Notes under the pieces: generated by a model | Seen by the model: only the letters and a program-made list of their open reading frames with translations | The model's database searches: none | What the model was told of the DNA's origin: nothing | DNA from: Gemmatimonadota bacterium | GTDB lineage: Bacteria > Gemmatimonadota > Gemmatimonadetes > Gemmatimonadales > Gemmatimonadaceae | Length of the DNA: 64,000 bases | Assembly (NCBI GenBank): GCA_016194585.1 | Contig: JACQBG010000028.1 | Location: forward strand, 1-64,000 | Direction: 5' to 3' | Made by a program: the position numbers and the translations under genes | Shown: piece by piece, positions 1 through 7,611 of the stretch | Layout: each line of letters opens with the position of its first letter | Numbering within the stretch: position 1 is the stretch's first letter

Positions 1-1148
1 ACGACCTGCTGCGCGAGCTCGACCTGCTGGCCGAGGGGTTGGTGATGGTGCGGGAGCGGTTCGAGACCGACGAGCGGCGGGCCGAGGAGATGGCGCCGCT
101 GCTCAACGAGCTGCGCGGGGTGACGCGCCGCCTCGCCAATGCGGGGGACGCGCTGCGGAGCGCGCTGCGCCCGGGGCCCGCGGGGGCGGCGCGCGTGCGG
201 TGGATCGAGGGGCGGCGGGCGGGGCCGCGCGGACAGGGGCGCGACGGCGCCGGCGAGCGCGAGAGTGACGATGCGACGGGGGAGCGGAACGTCATCGTGA
301 CGTCGGTGCCGCTCGACCTCGCGCCGATCCTGCGCGAGGACCTGTTCCGCCGGGTCGAGACCTGCGTCGTGACGAGTGCGACGCTCGCCGTCGGCGACGG
401 CTTCGAATTCATCGCCGGTCGGCTCGGGCTCGACGAGGACGACGTCGAGCCGGTGACGGCGTCGCTGCCGTCACCGTTCGACTACGCGCGGCAGGCGGTG
501 CTCGCCATCCCCACCGACTTCCCCGCGCCGAACGAGGACGGGGCGTTGCACCTGCGCCGCACCGTGCAGGCGGGGGCCGACCTCGTCGACGCGGCGGGGG
601 GCGGGGTGTTCCTGCTGTTCACGAGCCATCGCGACGTGCGCGAGGCGGCGCAGGCGCTGCGGGCGCTCGGCATCGAGTCGCGACATCCGATGCTCGTGCA
701 CGGCGAGGACTCGCGCGACACGCTGTTGCGCCGGTTCCGCGAGCACGGCGACGCGGTGCTCGTCGGCACGGCGACGTTCTGGGAAGGGGTCGACGTTCCC
801 GGGCGCGCGCTCCGGGGGCTGCTATTGGCGAAGATCCCGTTCCGCGTGCCGTCGGAGCCCGTGACGGCGGCGCAATGCGAGGCGATCGAGGCGGCGGGGC
901 GGGACGCGTTCGCGGAGTACATGGTGCCGCACGCCGCGCTGCGGCTCAAGCAGGGGTTCGGCCGCCTCATCCGCACGGCGACCGACCGAGGCGCCGTCGT
1001 GATCTGTGACCCGCGGGTGCTGCGCAAGTCGTACGGGCGGGCGCTCCTGGCCGGGTTGCCGCCGGCGCGCCGGCTCGACGGGCCCTGGCCCGTGTTGCGG
1101 GACGAACTCGTACGTTTCTATTCGACCCATCCACACTCTTTGGGGTAG
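1..1148 (+). CDS. DinG/XPD-type ATP-dependent helicase, C-terminal part (left edge cut)
   Basis: The frame is open from the first base, so the N-terminal half with Walker A and the iron-sulfur region lies outside the window. What remains is the second motor domain of a DinG/XPD-like superfamily 2 DNA helicase. It has the hydrophobic strand LLFTSHRD, the motif V-like VGTATFWEGVDVPG, then AKIPFRVPSEP and the motif VI-like QGFGRLIRT with the arginine-finger region. These blocks are characteristic of helicase_C_2 domains. DinG-family enzymes unwind 5'-to-3' at D-loops, R-loops or recombination intermediates. Residues about 60-80 form a low-complexity Arg/Gly-rich insertion. The stop codon overlaps a possible promoter for the next gene. 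Family assignment is firm; the specific orthologue (DinG versus YoaA-like) is not decided. Confidence 0.85.
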   Translation, partial: DLLRELDLLAEGLVMVRERFETDERRAEEMAPLLNELRGVTRRLANAGDALRSALRPGPAGAARVRWIEGRRAGPRGQGRDGAGERESDDATGERNVIVTSVPLDLAPILREDLFRRVETCVVTSATLAVGDGFEFIAGRLGLDEDDVEPVTASLPSPFDYARQAVLAIPTDFPAPNEDGALHLRRTVQAGADLVDAAGGGVFLLFTSHRDVREAAQALRALGIESRHPMLVHGEDSRDTLLRRFREHGDAVLVGTATFWEGVDVPGRALRGLLLAKIPFRVPSEPVTAAQCEAIEAAGRDAFAEYMVPHAALRLKQGFGRLIRTATDRGAVVICDPRVLRKSYGRALLAGLPPARRLDGPWPVLRDELVRFYSTHPHSLG

Positions 1149-1151
1149 ATT
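1146..1151 (+). promoter_or_regulatory. Possible -10 box (TAGATT) of the FAH gene, leaderless geometry
   Basis: TAGATT overlaps the helicase stop codon and lies 5 bases before the ATG at 1157. If it is used, transcription would begin at or next to the start codon, giving a leaderless mRNA. No Shine-Dalgarno sequence is seen before 1157, which fits. The -35 region is weak (TTCGAC near 1121, spacing about 19). Confidence 0.3.
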
Positions 1152-1156
1152 CCGGC

Positions 1157-1774
1157 ATGGACCGTCCAGGGAAGATCGTCTGCGTGGGCCGCAATTATCT
1201 CGAGCACGCCAAGGAGCTGGGGAACGACGTCCCCTCCGAGCCGTTGCTCTTCCTCAAGCCGCCGTCGTCCGTCATCGACGCCGGCGTGGCGATCGAGCTC
1301 CCGCCCGACGCGGGGCGCGTCGATTTCGAGGGGGAGGTCGGCGTCGTGATCGGGAAGCGGTTGCGCAAGGCGAGTGCCGCCGAGGGGGCCGCGGCGGTGC
1401 GCGGCATCGTGGCGGCGAACGACGTGTCGGCGCGCGACTGGCAGAAGAACGACGGCCAGTGGGCGCGGGCGAAGGGGTCGGACACTTTCCTGCCGCTTGG
1501 CGACGAGTCGCGCGCGCCGTTCGACCTGGCGGCGCTCACCGTCGTGACGCGGTTGAACGGGGTGGAGAAGCAGCGCGCGAGCTCGGCCGAGATGGCCTTC
1601 TCGATCCCGTCGCTGCTCGCCTACATCTCGAAGTACATCACGCTCGAACCCGGCGACCTCGTGCTCACGGGGACGCCGGCGGGCGTATGTCCACTCTCGC
1701 CCGGCGACGTCGTCGAGGTGGAGATCGTCGGGCACTCGCGCGTGTCGAGTCCCGTGGTGTCCGGCCAGAGCTGA
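1157..1774 (+). CDS. Fumarylacetoacetate hydrolase (FAH) family protein
   Basis: A 205-residue single-domain FAH-fold protein. It opens with KIVCVGRNYLEHAKELGN, the signature of the short FahD1/YcgM-like acylpyruvase and oxaloacetate decarboxylase branch. Later come the metal-site region (VDFEGEVGVVIG), NDVSARDWQ, the KGSDTFLPLG segment and the C-terminal LTGTPAGVCPLSPGD block. Family members cleave C-C bonds of acylpyruvates or decarboxylate oxaloacetate in a divalent-metal-dependent reaction. The length is usual for the single-domain branch. It lies 8 bp after the helicase and 2 bp before the next gene, so the three may be co-transcribed. The exact substrate cannot be read from sequence. 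Confidence 0.9.
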   Translation: MDRPGKIVCVGRNYLEHAKELGNDVPSEPLLFLKPPSSVIDAGVAIELPPDAGRVDFEGEVGVVIGKRLRKASAAEGAAAVRGIVAANDVSARDWQKNDGQWARAKGSDTFLPLGDESRAPFDLAALTVVTRLNGVEKQRASSAEMAFSIPSLLAYISKYITLEPGDLVLTGTPAGVCPLSPGDVVEVEIVGHSRVSSPVVSGQS

Positions 1775-1776
1775 GC

Positions 1777-2664
1777 GTGGCGGCGCCGCGACCGATCATC
1801 AGCACTCCGGGTGACCGGAGGGATCCCGCGCGCCGTGGACCGGCCGGGGTGGTCGTGTCGCTCGTGCTGCATGCGATCGGCATCGTGATCCTCGTGCGCA
1901 TCGCCGTCGAGCCGACGGTGTGGAACCTGTTCCGCGTCGAGATGCAGCAGCCGCTGCAGGTGGAGCACATCGGCATGGTGGCGCTGCCGCGCCATGCCGT
2001 GCCGACGACGGAGCGGCCGAAGAGTGGCGGGAACGACCGCGCGGTGACGACGGGCGCGGTGATGGCGCCGCCGCCGATCGTCGCGCCGTCGACGGTGCCG
2101 ACCTCGCTGCCGCCGGTGCCGAAGGCGCCTGTCACGCGCGAGGCGGAAGGGGGGAGCGGGCCACTCGTCGGCGGGGGCGGGCCCACGAAGGGGGTGCGCC
2201 CGTCATACGGCGATCCGCGCGTCTGGATCCCGCCCGGCCCGACGGTGCGCGGCCCGAAGACCAACACCGAGCGGCTCGACAGCGCCGTCGCGGCGGGGGT
2301 GCAGCGCCTCGAGGATTCACTCGCGCTCGCGCCGGCGGGGCGCCAGGGCGGCGACTGGACGGTGACGCGCAACGGCAAGAAGTACGGGATCGACCAGAAG
2401 TACATCCACTTCGGCAACTTCTCGCTGCCGACGGCGATCCTCGGGCTGTTGCCGATCAACGCGGCGGCGAATCCGGTCGCGCTCGAGCGCGACCGCCGGC
2501 TCACGCAGATCCGCGGCGAGATCCAGGAGCAGGCGGCGCGCATGCAGCGCGACGACGATTTCCGCGCCGCGGTGAAGGAGCTTCGCCAGCGGAAGGAACG
2601 CGAGCGGGCGGAGAAGAAGGCGGCGCTCGACCCGAGCGCGGTGCCGGCCTCGGGCAAGCCGTAG
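1777..2664 (+). CDS. Hypothetical protein with one N-terminal membrane anchor and a Pro-rich linker
   Basis: A 295-residue protein starting at GTG, 2 bp after the FAH stop. The open frame extends further upstream, but that part lies antiphase over the FAH gene and was discarded. Residues about 25-42 (VVVSLVLHAIGIVILVRI) form one transmembrane helix, followed by a Pro/Ala/Thr linker (PPPIVAPSTVPTSLPPVP) and a hydrophilic C-terminal half. The last 60 residues are Glu/Arg/Lys-rich and probably helical. The anchor-plus-Pro-linker plan recalls TonB-like proteins, but no TonB C-terminal motif is visible. Function unknown. Confidence 0.7.
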   Translation: MAAPRPIISTPGDRRDPARRGPAGVVVSLVLHAIGIVILVRIAVEPTVWNLFRVEMQQPLQVEHIGMVALPRHAVPTTERPKSGGNDRAVTTGAVMAPPPIVAPSTVPTSLPPVPKAPVTREAEGGSGPLVGGGGPTKGVRPSYGDPRVWIPPGPTVRGPKTNTERLDSAVAAGVQRLEDSLALAPAGRQGGDWTVTRNGKKYGIDQKYIHFGNFSLPTAILGLLPINAAANPVALERDRRLTQIRGEIQEQAARMQRDDDFRAAVKELRQRKERERAEKKAALDPSAVPASGKP

Positions 2665-2701
2665 CGCCGGTCCGCGCGACGAACGGCCGCTCGCGAATCC
2701 C

Positions 2702-4669
2702 ATGGACGACCTCCACCCGCGCCGCGCCTGGCATCCGCTGACGGCGGCGTTCGTCGCGACGCTCCTCGCGCAGGTGGCCGGACTGTTCGCCCACTACTTC
2801 GGCACCGACGACGGCGGGCACCGCGTGTTCTCGTCGCCGCTCAACATGCTGATGATCGCGGTGCCGCTGTACGTCAGCTGGTGGTTCCTGATCGCTGCGG
2901 CGTTCGCGGTGCTGTGGATGGCGGTGCCGCGACTGCGCGCTGCGGTCACGGCGACGGGGTTGGCGCTGGCCTTCGCGCTGCTCTGGCTCGTGCCGGCCGA
3001 TTTCGCGATGCAGCACTTCCGCGGGGAACGACTCACGCTCGCCCAGATGCGCGACTACGGGCTCAGCGCTCTGTTCAACAGCGACGTCGCGGGGCCGGTG
3101 CTGCGGCATCCCTGGTATCCCGCCGTCACACTCGGGATCCCGCTGGCGGCGCTGCTGCTGTTCGCGTGGCTCTGGCGCGCGGCGCGCGGCCGCCTCGCGC
3201 ATCCGCCCTCGTGGCGCGGCGCTGGGGCGAGCGTCGTGATCGCTGCGGCATGCTACGCGCCCACGATGTTCGCGTACTACCACCAGCGCGACATGGCGCA
3301 GCCGCCGGAGGTGGACTGGGCGCTACAGCTGCTGCCGCGCGCGCCGGCCCCGGCGCCGGCCCAAGAGGCCGCCAGCCGGTCCGAGCTTCGCGGCTTCCTC
3401 GACCCACGTGGGACGGCGACATGGCTCAGCGACTCCTTCCCGCTCATCCGGTCGGGTGGAGGCGCCGGCGCGGCGCCCGTTGTGGAGCGGAGCGACCTCC
3501 CCGACATCGTCGTCTTCGTCGTCGAGTCGCTGCGGGGGCGGGACGTGGGCTACGGCCTATATCCGCCTGCGCCGGGCGCGTCGCCCACGCCCCGACTCGA
3601 CGCGCTCGCGCGGGAGTCGGTGGTCTTCCCGCGCTACATCGCCAACGGGGAGCCGACTCCGCGGGGATTCATCACGATCAACACGGGCGTGTGGGAGCAC
3701 CGGAGCGGGTTCATCACCGCCGACTTCCCCAATCTGCAGCTCGACGCACTGCCGAACCGCCTGCGGAAGCACGGTTATCACACGATCGCGCTGTGGGGCG
3801 CCAATCCGAGCTTCGATAACGAGCTCGCATGGGCGCGCCGCTGGTACGATGAGGTCGATTTCGAACTCCCGGGGAACGGCCTGTTCTACTTCCACACGCG
3901 CCCCGACACGCTCGTGATGGACCATCTGCTGCAACGTCTGCGGGCCCACGACGCCGCGGCGCCGGAGCAGCCGGTGTTCGCCTATGTCTCGACGAACGGC
4001 ACGCACACACCCTACCAGCCGGAGGACGGAAGCGCGCAGCCGGGCGATGGGCCGGCCGCGCGATATGCGCGCTGCCTGCGGCACATCGATGGCCAGATCG
4101 GACGCGTGCTCGACTTCCTCCAGACGCGCCGGCGGGCGGCGAACACCATCGTCGTCGTCATCGGCGACCACGGCGACCGCACCGACGAATCGTATGACGA
4201 GCGGTTTCGCGGGCTGCCCAACGACGCCGCGGTGTGGACGGCGGCGCTCGTGCACGGGCCGGCGCGATTCGTGGGCGCGCCGCGGCGCGAGCAGTTCACG
4301 GCCAGCCACGTCGACCTGTTCCCCACGGTGATGCGCTGGATCGGCGACACGGCGCCGCGCGTGACGTTCGGGCAGGACCTCTTCGCGCCGATCCCGGAGC
4401 ACGAGCGCGTCGCGGTCTCGATCAACAGTCGAGGCTACCGGCTCGATCGGGACGGCTACACGCTGCTCGTCGACCGCGGCGACCCGGCGCATGCGCTCGC
4501 GTTCCCCTCCTTCCCGCGAGGGCAACCGGCGCCGGTGCCACTCTCTCAGACCCCGTTCGCACCCGACGATGCGCAGCGACTCGTCGGGCGGATCGAGTAC
4601 TGGGCGGGACTGATCCAGCAGGATCGCGTCTGGCGCGACCGGTTCGACGGCGCGAGTCGACTCAGGTGA
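2702..4669 (+). CDS. Membrane-bound alkaline-phosphatase-superfamily (sulfatase/LtaS-like) transferase
   Basis: A 655-residue protein with about five N-terminal transmembrane helices (residues 12-200) and a large exported catalytic domain (about 260-610), like LtaS and phosphoethanolamine transferases. Catalytic landmarks are IVVFVVESLRG (first metal site), GEPTPRGF with a likely nucleophilic Thr, STNGTHTPYQP, and VVVIGDHGDR with metal-binding Asp and His. LtaS/EptA-type enzymes transfer phosphoglycerol or phosphoethanolamine from lipids to surface polymers. The gene is convergent with, and overlaps by 8 bp, the cytidylyltransferase of the phosphonate operon. Transfer of 2-aminoethylphosphonate from a lipid to a glycan is a reasonable but untested idea. 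A hydrolytic role cannot be excluded. Confidence 0.8.
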   Translation: MDDLHPRRAWHPLTAAFVATLLAQVAGLFAHYFGTDDGGHRVFSSPLNMLMIAVPLYVSWWFLIAAAFAVLWMAVPRLRAAVTATGLALAFALLWLVPADFAMQHFRGERLTLAQMRDYGLSALFNSDVAGPVLRHPWYPAVTLGIPLAALLLFAWLWRAARGRLAHPPSWRGAGASVVIAAACYAPTMFAYYHQRDMAQPPEVDWALQLLPRAPAPAPAQEAASRSELRGFLDPRGTATWLSDSFPLIRSGGGAGAAPVVERSDLPDIVVFVVESLRGRDVGYGLYPPAPGASPTPRLDALARESVVFPRYIANGEPTPRGFITINTGVWEHRSGFITADFPNLQLDALPNRLRKHGYHTIALWGANPSFDNELAWARRWYDEVDFELPGNGLFYFHTRPDTLVMDHLLQRLRAHDAAAPEQPVFAYVSTNGTHTPYQPEDGSAQPGDGPAARYARCLRHIDGQIGRVLDFLQTRRRAANTIVVVIGDHGDRTDESYDERFRGLPNDAAVWTAALVHGPARFVGAPRREQFTASHVDLFPTVMRWIGDTAPRVTFGQDLFAPIPEHERVAVSINSRGYRLDRDGYTLLVDRGDPAHALAFPSFPRGQPAPVPLSQTPFAPDDAQRLVGRIEYWAGLIQQDRVWRDRFDGASRLR

Positions 4670-5387
4670 TGGCGGCGCGCGCCAGCGCTTCGGCGCGCGC
4701 GACATCCTCGGGAAAATCGATCTCGACCCACGGCAGGCCGTCGGTGGGCACGGCGCGCACGTGCACGTCGGGCAGGAGCGACGCGAGCGCGTCCTCGTAT
4801 CCGCCGGACGTCGCTCCAGCCGCGACCTGACGATCCACGGCGGCGCGGAGTCGTGCCGTGGCGTCGGCCGCGAGGCGCGCGAAACCCACCCACTCGCCAG
4901 TCTCCTCGTGCCCCGACACGAGGGCGCGCCGCAGGGTGCGCACGCGGCCGGCGTCGAGCCCCGCCATGTATTCCTCGCCGGTGAACGACGAGCCGATGTC
5001 GACGAGGAGCACGTTCGGGTGCGGCGAACGCACGAGGCGCTGCAAGAGCGCCGGGTGGAAGAACACGTCGCCGTCGAGCAGCAGCAACGCGTCGTCCACG
5101 GCTCGCAGACCGACGGCGAGCGAGACGATGCTCCCCAGCTCGTACTCGTCGTTCACGAGCACGTCGCACGGCGCACGCGGCGCACGCGGCGCGGCGGCAC
5201 GCACGCACGCGCGCACAGCGTCGGCGCGGTAGCCGGCGACGACGGTGGTCGCGACGCCGAGCGCGTCGAACGTCGTGAGATACCGCTCGAGCAGCGTCAC
5301 GCCACCGATGGGCAGCAGGCACTTCGGCGGCTCGTGCACGGCGCGGAGGCGCGTCCCGCGCCCTGCCGCGAGGATGACCGCCCTCAC
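4662..5387 (-). CDS. LicC/PntC-like sugar- or phosphonate-nucleotidyltransferase (probable CTP:2-AEP cytidylyltransferase)
   Basis: A 241-residue nucleotidyltransferase with a complete signature: AVILAAGRGTRL, then PPKCLLPIGG, the nucleotide-binding region VNDEYELGSI and LLLLDGDVFF with the metal-binding Asp. The start is the GTG inside the TGA of the transaminase gene (GTGA overlap). The frame stays open much further upstream, but that part lies over the transaminase in another frame. LicC-type enzymes make CDP-choline; the related PntC enzymes make CMP-2-aminoethylphosphonate. Being the last gene of an operon that makes 2-AEP, and near a CDP-alcohol phosphotransferase, points to 2-AEP as substrate. 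The substrate is inferred from context. Confidence 0.8.
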   Translation of the reverse strand: MRAVILAAGRGTRLRAVHEPPKCLLPIGGVTLLERYLTTFDALGVATTVVAGYRADAVRACVRAAAPRAPRAPCDVLVNDEYELGSIVSLAVGLRAVDDALLLLDGDVFFHPALLQRLVRSPHPNVLLVDIGSSFTGEEYMAGLDAGRVRTLRRALVSGHEETGEWVGFARLAADATARLRAAVDRQVAAGATSGGYEDALASLLPDVHVRAVPTDGLPWVEIDFPEDVARAEALARAAIT

Positions 5388-6454
5388 GCGCGCAACCGGC
5401 GCTCGAGCGCGTCGAGGAAGCCGGTGACCTCGTCGAGGCCGAAGTGCCCGATGAGGCCCAGCCGGAATGCCCGCGCCTTGAGCGCGCCCTGCGCCGCGTA
5501 GATCACGTACTCGCGCGCCTTCAGGTCCCGGTGCAGCGAGGCGTAACTGTGCCCCTCGGGGAGATGGCAGGAGATGAGGGTCGATCCGTACGCGGCGCGG
5601 TCGAGCAGGAAGCGGATCCCCATGCCGTGGAGCCGTTCCTGCACCAGGCGCATGAGGGCGCGGTAGTGCGCGATGCGCGCTTCCACGGTCTCGTCGAGCG
5701 TCTCGCGCAGCGCTTCCCGCAGCGCGAACAGCGCGTGCACCGGCGGCGTGAACGGCGTCTCGCCCCGCTCCTCGGCGGCGAAGTGCTCGGCGAGATTCGA
5801 GTAGTGCGCGGCGCGCTGTCGCTGCGCGGACGCCAGGAAGGCGTCGCTCGCGATGACGAACGCGGCGCCGGGCACGCCGCGGATACACTTGTTGGCGCTG
5901 CCGACGATGGCGTCGAGCCGCCAGCCGGTCACGTCGACGCGTTCGCCGGCGATGCTGCTCACCGTGTCGGCGAGCACCATGCAGCCGCGCGCCTTGCCGA
6001 CGGCGGCGAGCCGCTCGAGGTCGTTCAGGCGCCCCGTCGCCGTCTCGTGATGGACGAGGTAGAGCGAGGCCGCGCCACTCTTGGCGAGCTGCTCGTCGAG
6101 CAGGGCGGGGTCGATCTCGTCGCCCCACGGCAGCGTCCATTCCCGCACCTCGGTGCCGTGGTGGCGTCCCATGGCCGCGGCGCGTTCGCCGTAGGGTCCG
6201 TTGGAGACGACGAGCATGGGGCCGAGCGGGCGCGCGGCCGCGGCGACGGCCTCGATGCCGACCGAGCCGGAACCACCGAGGACGACGGCGTGGTAGCCAT
6301 CGTCGGCGCCGAGGCCGGCGACGCGAAGCAAGTCGGCGCGCACGCCGGCGAGGAGTTCTGTGAACTCCTCGTCGCGGTGGCAGATGTCCGGCGCCAGCAG
6401 TGCCCGGCGCACGCGCTCGGAGATGTTGGAGGGGCCCGGCGAGAAGATGATCAC
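5384..6454 (-). CDS. phnW: 2-aminoethylphosphonate:pyruvate transaminase (AEPT, PhnW-like)
   Basis: A 356-residue class V, PLP-dependent aminotransferase. It begins IIFSPGPSN, has GGSGSVGIEA near residues 60-70, HHETATGRLND, and the PLP lysine at K189 inside SANKCIRGVPG, the PhnW-type signature. It interconverts phosphonoacetaldehyde and 2-aminoethylphosphonate. PhnW is often catabolic, but here it follows PEP mutase and phosphonopyruvate decarboxylase and no phosphonatase (PhnX) is present, so the biosynthetic direction is favoured. The GTG start overlaps the TGA of the decarboxylase gene, and its own TGA overlaps the GTG of the next gene. Both junctions suggest translational coupling and matched expression. 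Confidence 0.92.
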   Translation of the reverse strand: MIIFSPGPSNISERVRRALLAPDICHRDEEFTELLAGVRADLLRVAGLGADDGYHAVVLGGSGSVGIEAVAAAARPLGPMLVVSNGPYGERAAAMGRHHGTEVREWTLPWGDEIDPALLDEQLAKSGAASLYLVHHETATGRLNDLERLAAVGKARGCMVLADTVSSIAGERVDVTGWRLDAIVGSANKCIRGVPGAAFVIASDAFLASAQRQRAAHYSNLAEHFAAEERGETPFTPPVHALFALREALRETLDETVEARIAHYRALMRLVQERLHGMGIRFLLDRAAYGSTLISCHLPEGHSYASLHRDLKAREYVIYAAQGALKARAFRLGLIGHFGLDEVTGFLDALERRLRA

Positions 6455-7611
6455 CGTCGTGCGCTCCGGCGCGCGAGTTCGTCGCGAAAACGGCGGGCCA
6501 CGTCGGGAGGCGCCACCGCGGGCCGCCCGAGTGACGGGTCGGTGCTGGTGGCCACCGGCACGTGGATGAGGTGCGGGCCTCGCTCGCCGAGCGCGCGCTG
6601 CAGCGCCGCGCGCAGCGGCTCTGCTCCGGTGACCGAGCAGGCGCTCGCGTAGCCGCAGGCCGCGGCGATCTCGGGGAAGCGGACGGACGTCGAGACGGTC
6701 GCCTGTCCGCCGGTCGATTCGTAGGACGCGTTGTCGAGGATCACGTGGACGAGTCGCGGCGGCGCCTGGTCGCCGATGCTGGCCATCGCTTCGAGCCGCA
6801 TCAGGGCGGCGCCGTCGCCGTCGAGCACGACCACCGGCTGGTCGCTCTCCCGCGCGACGCCGAGGGCGAGACTCGAGGCGCACCCCATCGAACCCACCAC
6901 GTAGAAGTGCGACGGCCGGTCGCGGTACTCGAAGAGTTCGCGTCCGGTCTTCCCCGTGGTCGCGACGATCAGCGCCTCGCCGGCCTGCTCGGCGATGAGC
7001 GCGATGGCCTCGCCACGCGACAGCATCGGGCCGGACGAGACGGCGGCGACCAAGCGCCCCGGTGCGCGCGGCGACGCCGGTACGCGCGGCTGCGGTGCGT
7101 ACTCGGTGACGACGTTCTTGCGCAGCACGAAGGCGAACGGGAGTCCCGTGCGCTGCATGTGGTCGAGCGCGGCGTCGACCGCGGGCACCACGTCGCCGTC
7201 CCGCGATGGGAACCACGCGTGCTCCACCGCGAGCAGCCGCAGGAGATCGCCGGTGGCGCGGCCCATGAGTTCGTGCTGCGGCTCGTCGACCTTCCCCGGC
7301 TCGCCGCGCAGCGTGACGATGATCAGCACCGGGATCTTGAAGACGTAGTTCAGCGACGCCAGCGGGTTGACGAGGTTTCCGAGTCCCGAGTTCTGCAGCA
7401 TCACGACGGGGCGGCGCCCCGCCAGTTGGGCGCCGCTCGCGAGCGCGAGCGCCTCCCCTTCGTTCGTGGCGGCGACGTACGAGAGGTCGTCGCGGTCGAT
7501 CACGTAGTCGATGAACGGGCGGAGGAACGAACAGGGCACGCCGACGTACGGACCGAAGCCGCGCGCCGTGAGCGTGTCGACGAAGAGGCGCGACGAGACG
7601 CGGTCGCTCAT
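6451..7611 (-). CDS. ppd: Phosphonopyruvate decarboxylase
   Basis: A 386-residue thiamine-diphosphate-dependent decarboxylase. The N-terminal Pyr domain has GVPCSFLRPFID and the conserved NEGEALALASG (Glu near residue 51). The C-terminal PP domain has the ThDP/Mg motif, GDG at 265-267 with the paired Asn at 294 (ILDNASYEST). This pattern and length match Ppd/AepY rather than sulfopyruvate decarboxylase subunits. The reaction, phosphonopyruvate to phosphonoacetaldehyde plus CO2, makes the unfavourable PEP mutase step effectively irreversible. The ATG start shares ATGA with the PepM stop. It is the second gene of the operon. Confidence 0.93.
   Translation of the reverse strand: MSDRVSSRLFVDTLTARGFGPYVGVPCSFLRPFIDYVIDRDDLSYVAATNEGEALALASGAQLAGRRPVVMLQNSGLGNLVNPLASLNYVFKIPVLIIVTLRGEPGKVDEPQHELMGRATGDLLRLLAVEHAWFPSRDGDVVPAVDAALDHMQRTGLPFAFVLRKNVVTEYAPQPRVPASPRAPGRLVAAVSSGPMLSRGEAIALIAEQAGEALIVATTGKTGRELFEYRDRPSHFYVVGSMGCASSLALGVARESDQPVVVLDGDGAALMRLEAMASIGDQAPPRLVHVILDNASYESTGGQATVSTSVRFPEIAAACGYASACSVTGAEPLRAALQRALGERGPHLIHVPVATSTDPSLGRPAVAPPDVARRFRDELARRSARR

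Noticed and set aside
1006-1776. Upstream part of the frame leading into the protein at 1777
   Set aside because: It overlaps the helicase end and the FAH gene out of frame; the GTG at 1777 right after the FAH stop precedes the membrane anchor.
5384-6454. AEP transaminase as part of phosphonate breakdown (PhnWX)
   Set aside because: No phosphonatase gene is near, and the neighbours are PEP mutase and phosphonopyruvate decarboxylase, which form C-P compounds.
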